Source of the DNA: Fulvivirga lutimaris
GTDB lineage: Bacteria; Bacteroidota; Bacteroidia; Cytophagales; Cyclobacteriaceae
Direction of reading: 5' to 3'
Length of the DNA stretch: 41,216 nucleotides
NCBI RefSeq assembly: GCF_009711525.1
Contig: NZ_SMLV01000415.1
Span: 1-41,216, forward strand
The translations under genes were made by a program, and so were the position numbers. Shown in pieces: positions 40,782 through 41,216 of the stretch. Each line of letters opens with the position of its first letter. Within the stretch, counting starts at the first letter, position 1. The notes under the pieces were generated by a model. The model did not search any database and was not told the DNA's origin. It worked only from the letters and a program-made list of their open reading frames with translations.

Positions 40782-41216
40782 ATGAAAAATCTAATATTAA
40801 TAATAGGGCTGATAGTTGCTGGTTTTATATCAGCAACAGCACAAATACCTCCTGTGGATGAAAATGGACTGGCCATAGGCGGCTATGATGTTGTCTCCTA
40901 TTTCGATGACGAAGCACAAAAAGGGAGCGCAAAATTTACAGTTAAGCTAAATGGAGCAACCTATAGGTTTGTATCAGCCAAGCATAGGGATGCTTTTAAA
41001 AAAAAGCCCGGCAAATACTTGCCTCAGTTTGATGGATATTGTGCCTGGGGTGTAGCGGCAAAGGATACGAAGTTTCCTATTAACCCGGAAACGTTCGACA
41101 TTATTGATGGAAAATTGTACTTGTTTTTCAACGGACCATTTGATGGTCAAAACTTCAATACCGTTTTATTGTGGACTGAAGAAACTACTAAGTTGAAAGA
41201 GCAGGCGCATTCAAAA
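40782..41216 (+). CDS. exported YHS-domain-containing protein (3' partial)
   Basis: The ATG at 40782 opens a frame that runs to the window edge without a stop (145 codons seen). It starts MKNLILIIGLIVAGFISATA, a signal peptide cleaved near TAQ, and continues with the YHS-type core GGYDVVSYFDDEAQKGS, TYRFVSAKHRDAFKKKPGKY and QFDGYCAWGVAAKD. Such YHS proteins are common in marine bacteria and are thought to bind metal or haem-like ligands; the function is not established. The 33-base distance to the AhpD-like gene suggests co-expression, perhaps in a redox response. Confidence 0.88.
   Translation, partial: MKNLILIIGLIVAGFISATAQIPPVDENGLAIGGYDVVSYFDDEAQKGSAKFTVKLNGATYRFVSAKHRDAFKKKPGKYLPQFDGYCAWGVAAKDTKFPINPETFDIIDGKLYLFFNGPFDGQNFNTVLLWTEETTKLKEQAHSK

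Overview
The window is a chromosomal stretch from a low-GC Bacteroidota bacterium, most likely a gliding member of the Cytophagales. The gliding lipoprotein GldH, a BatD-family protein, a GWxTD protein, a periplasmic Reg_prop sensor kinase, an M61 aminopeptidase, and several start regions carrying the Bacteroidota -7 box TAnnTTTG all point that way. No rRNA, tRNA, IS transposase, prophage or CRISPR array was seen. Most of the window is core metabolism and housekeeping.

Layout. 1-2.2 kb: a membrane-bound AraC-type regulator (5' end cut by the window) and an exported HExxH metallopeptidase. 2.2-5.0 kb, minus strand: a compact cluster apbE - methyltransferase - small membrane protein - ABC ATPase. 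5.1-7.5 kb: ruvB, a 68-residue membrane protein and queG. 7.6-12.7 kb: a 1088-residue Reg_prop sensor kinase, a 59-residue minus-strand gene, and a BatD-like protein. 12.7-18.2 kb: aroC, a dicarboxylate/glutamate symporter, an Nfu-type Fe-S carrier and a GAF/PAS membrane sensor. 18.2-25.3 kb: a methyltransferase, a GWxTD protein, an RlmB-like methyltransferase, then manC and kdsD (minus) and recQ (divergent). 25.4-31.4 kb: purD, a RicT-like PSP1 protein, gldH, trkA, trkH and a 54-residue membrane protein. 31.4-36.2 kb, minus strand: the threonine operon thrA-thrB-thrC with overlapping genes, preceded by a 33-codon Thr/Ile-rich leader peptide. 36.4-37.05 kb: a GIY-YIG endonuclease with palindromic repeats, followed by a second, decayed copy of the same unit. 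37.1-41.2 kb: M61 aminopeptidase, zinc dehydrogenase, an AhpD-like protein and a YHS-domain protein cut by the window end.

How the genes work together. The thr genes form a complete aspartate-to-threonine branch (without asd), apparently under leader-peptide control. trkA, trkH and the adjacent small membrane ORF form a potassium uptake unit. kdsD and manC both supply sugar precursors for surface polysaccharide. Most other neighbours look like unrelated housekeeping genes.

The most unusual parts are: (1) the GIY-YIG gene tied to two palindromes, with a partial second copy exactly 400 bp away, which looks like a small mobile repeat family; (2) the thr leader peptide with competing hairpins; (3) small genes under 60 codons (59 aa at 10939-11118, 54 aa at 31196-31360); (4) repeated use of TTG start codons. 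All assignments come from reading the sequence by eye; no database search was run.
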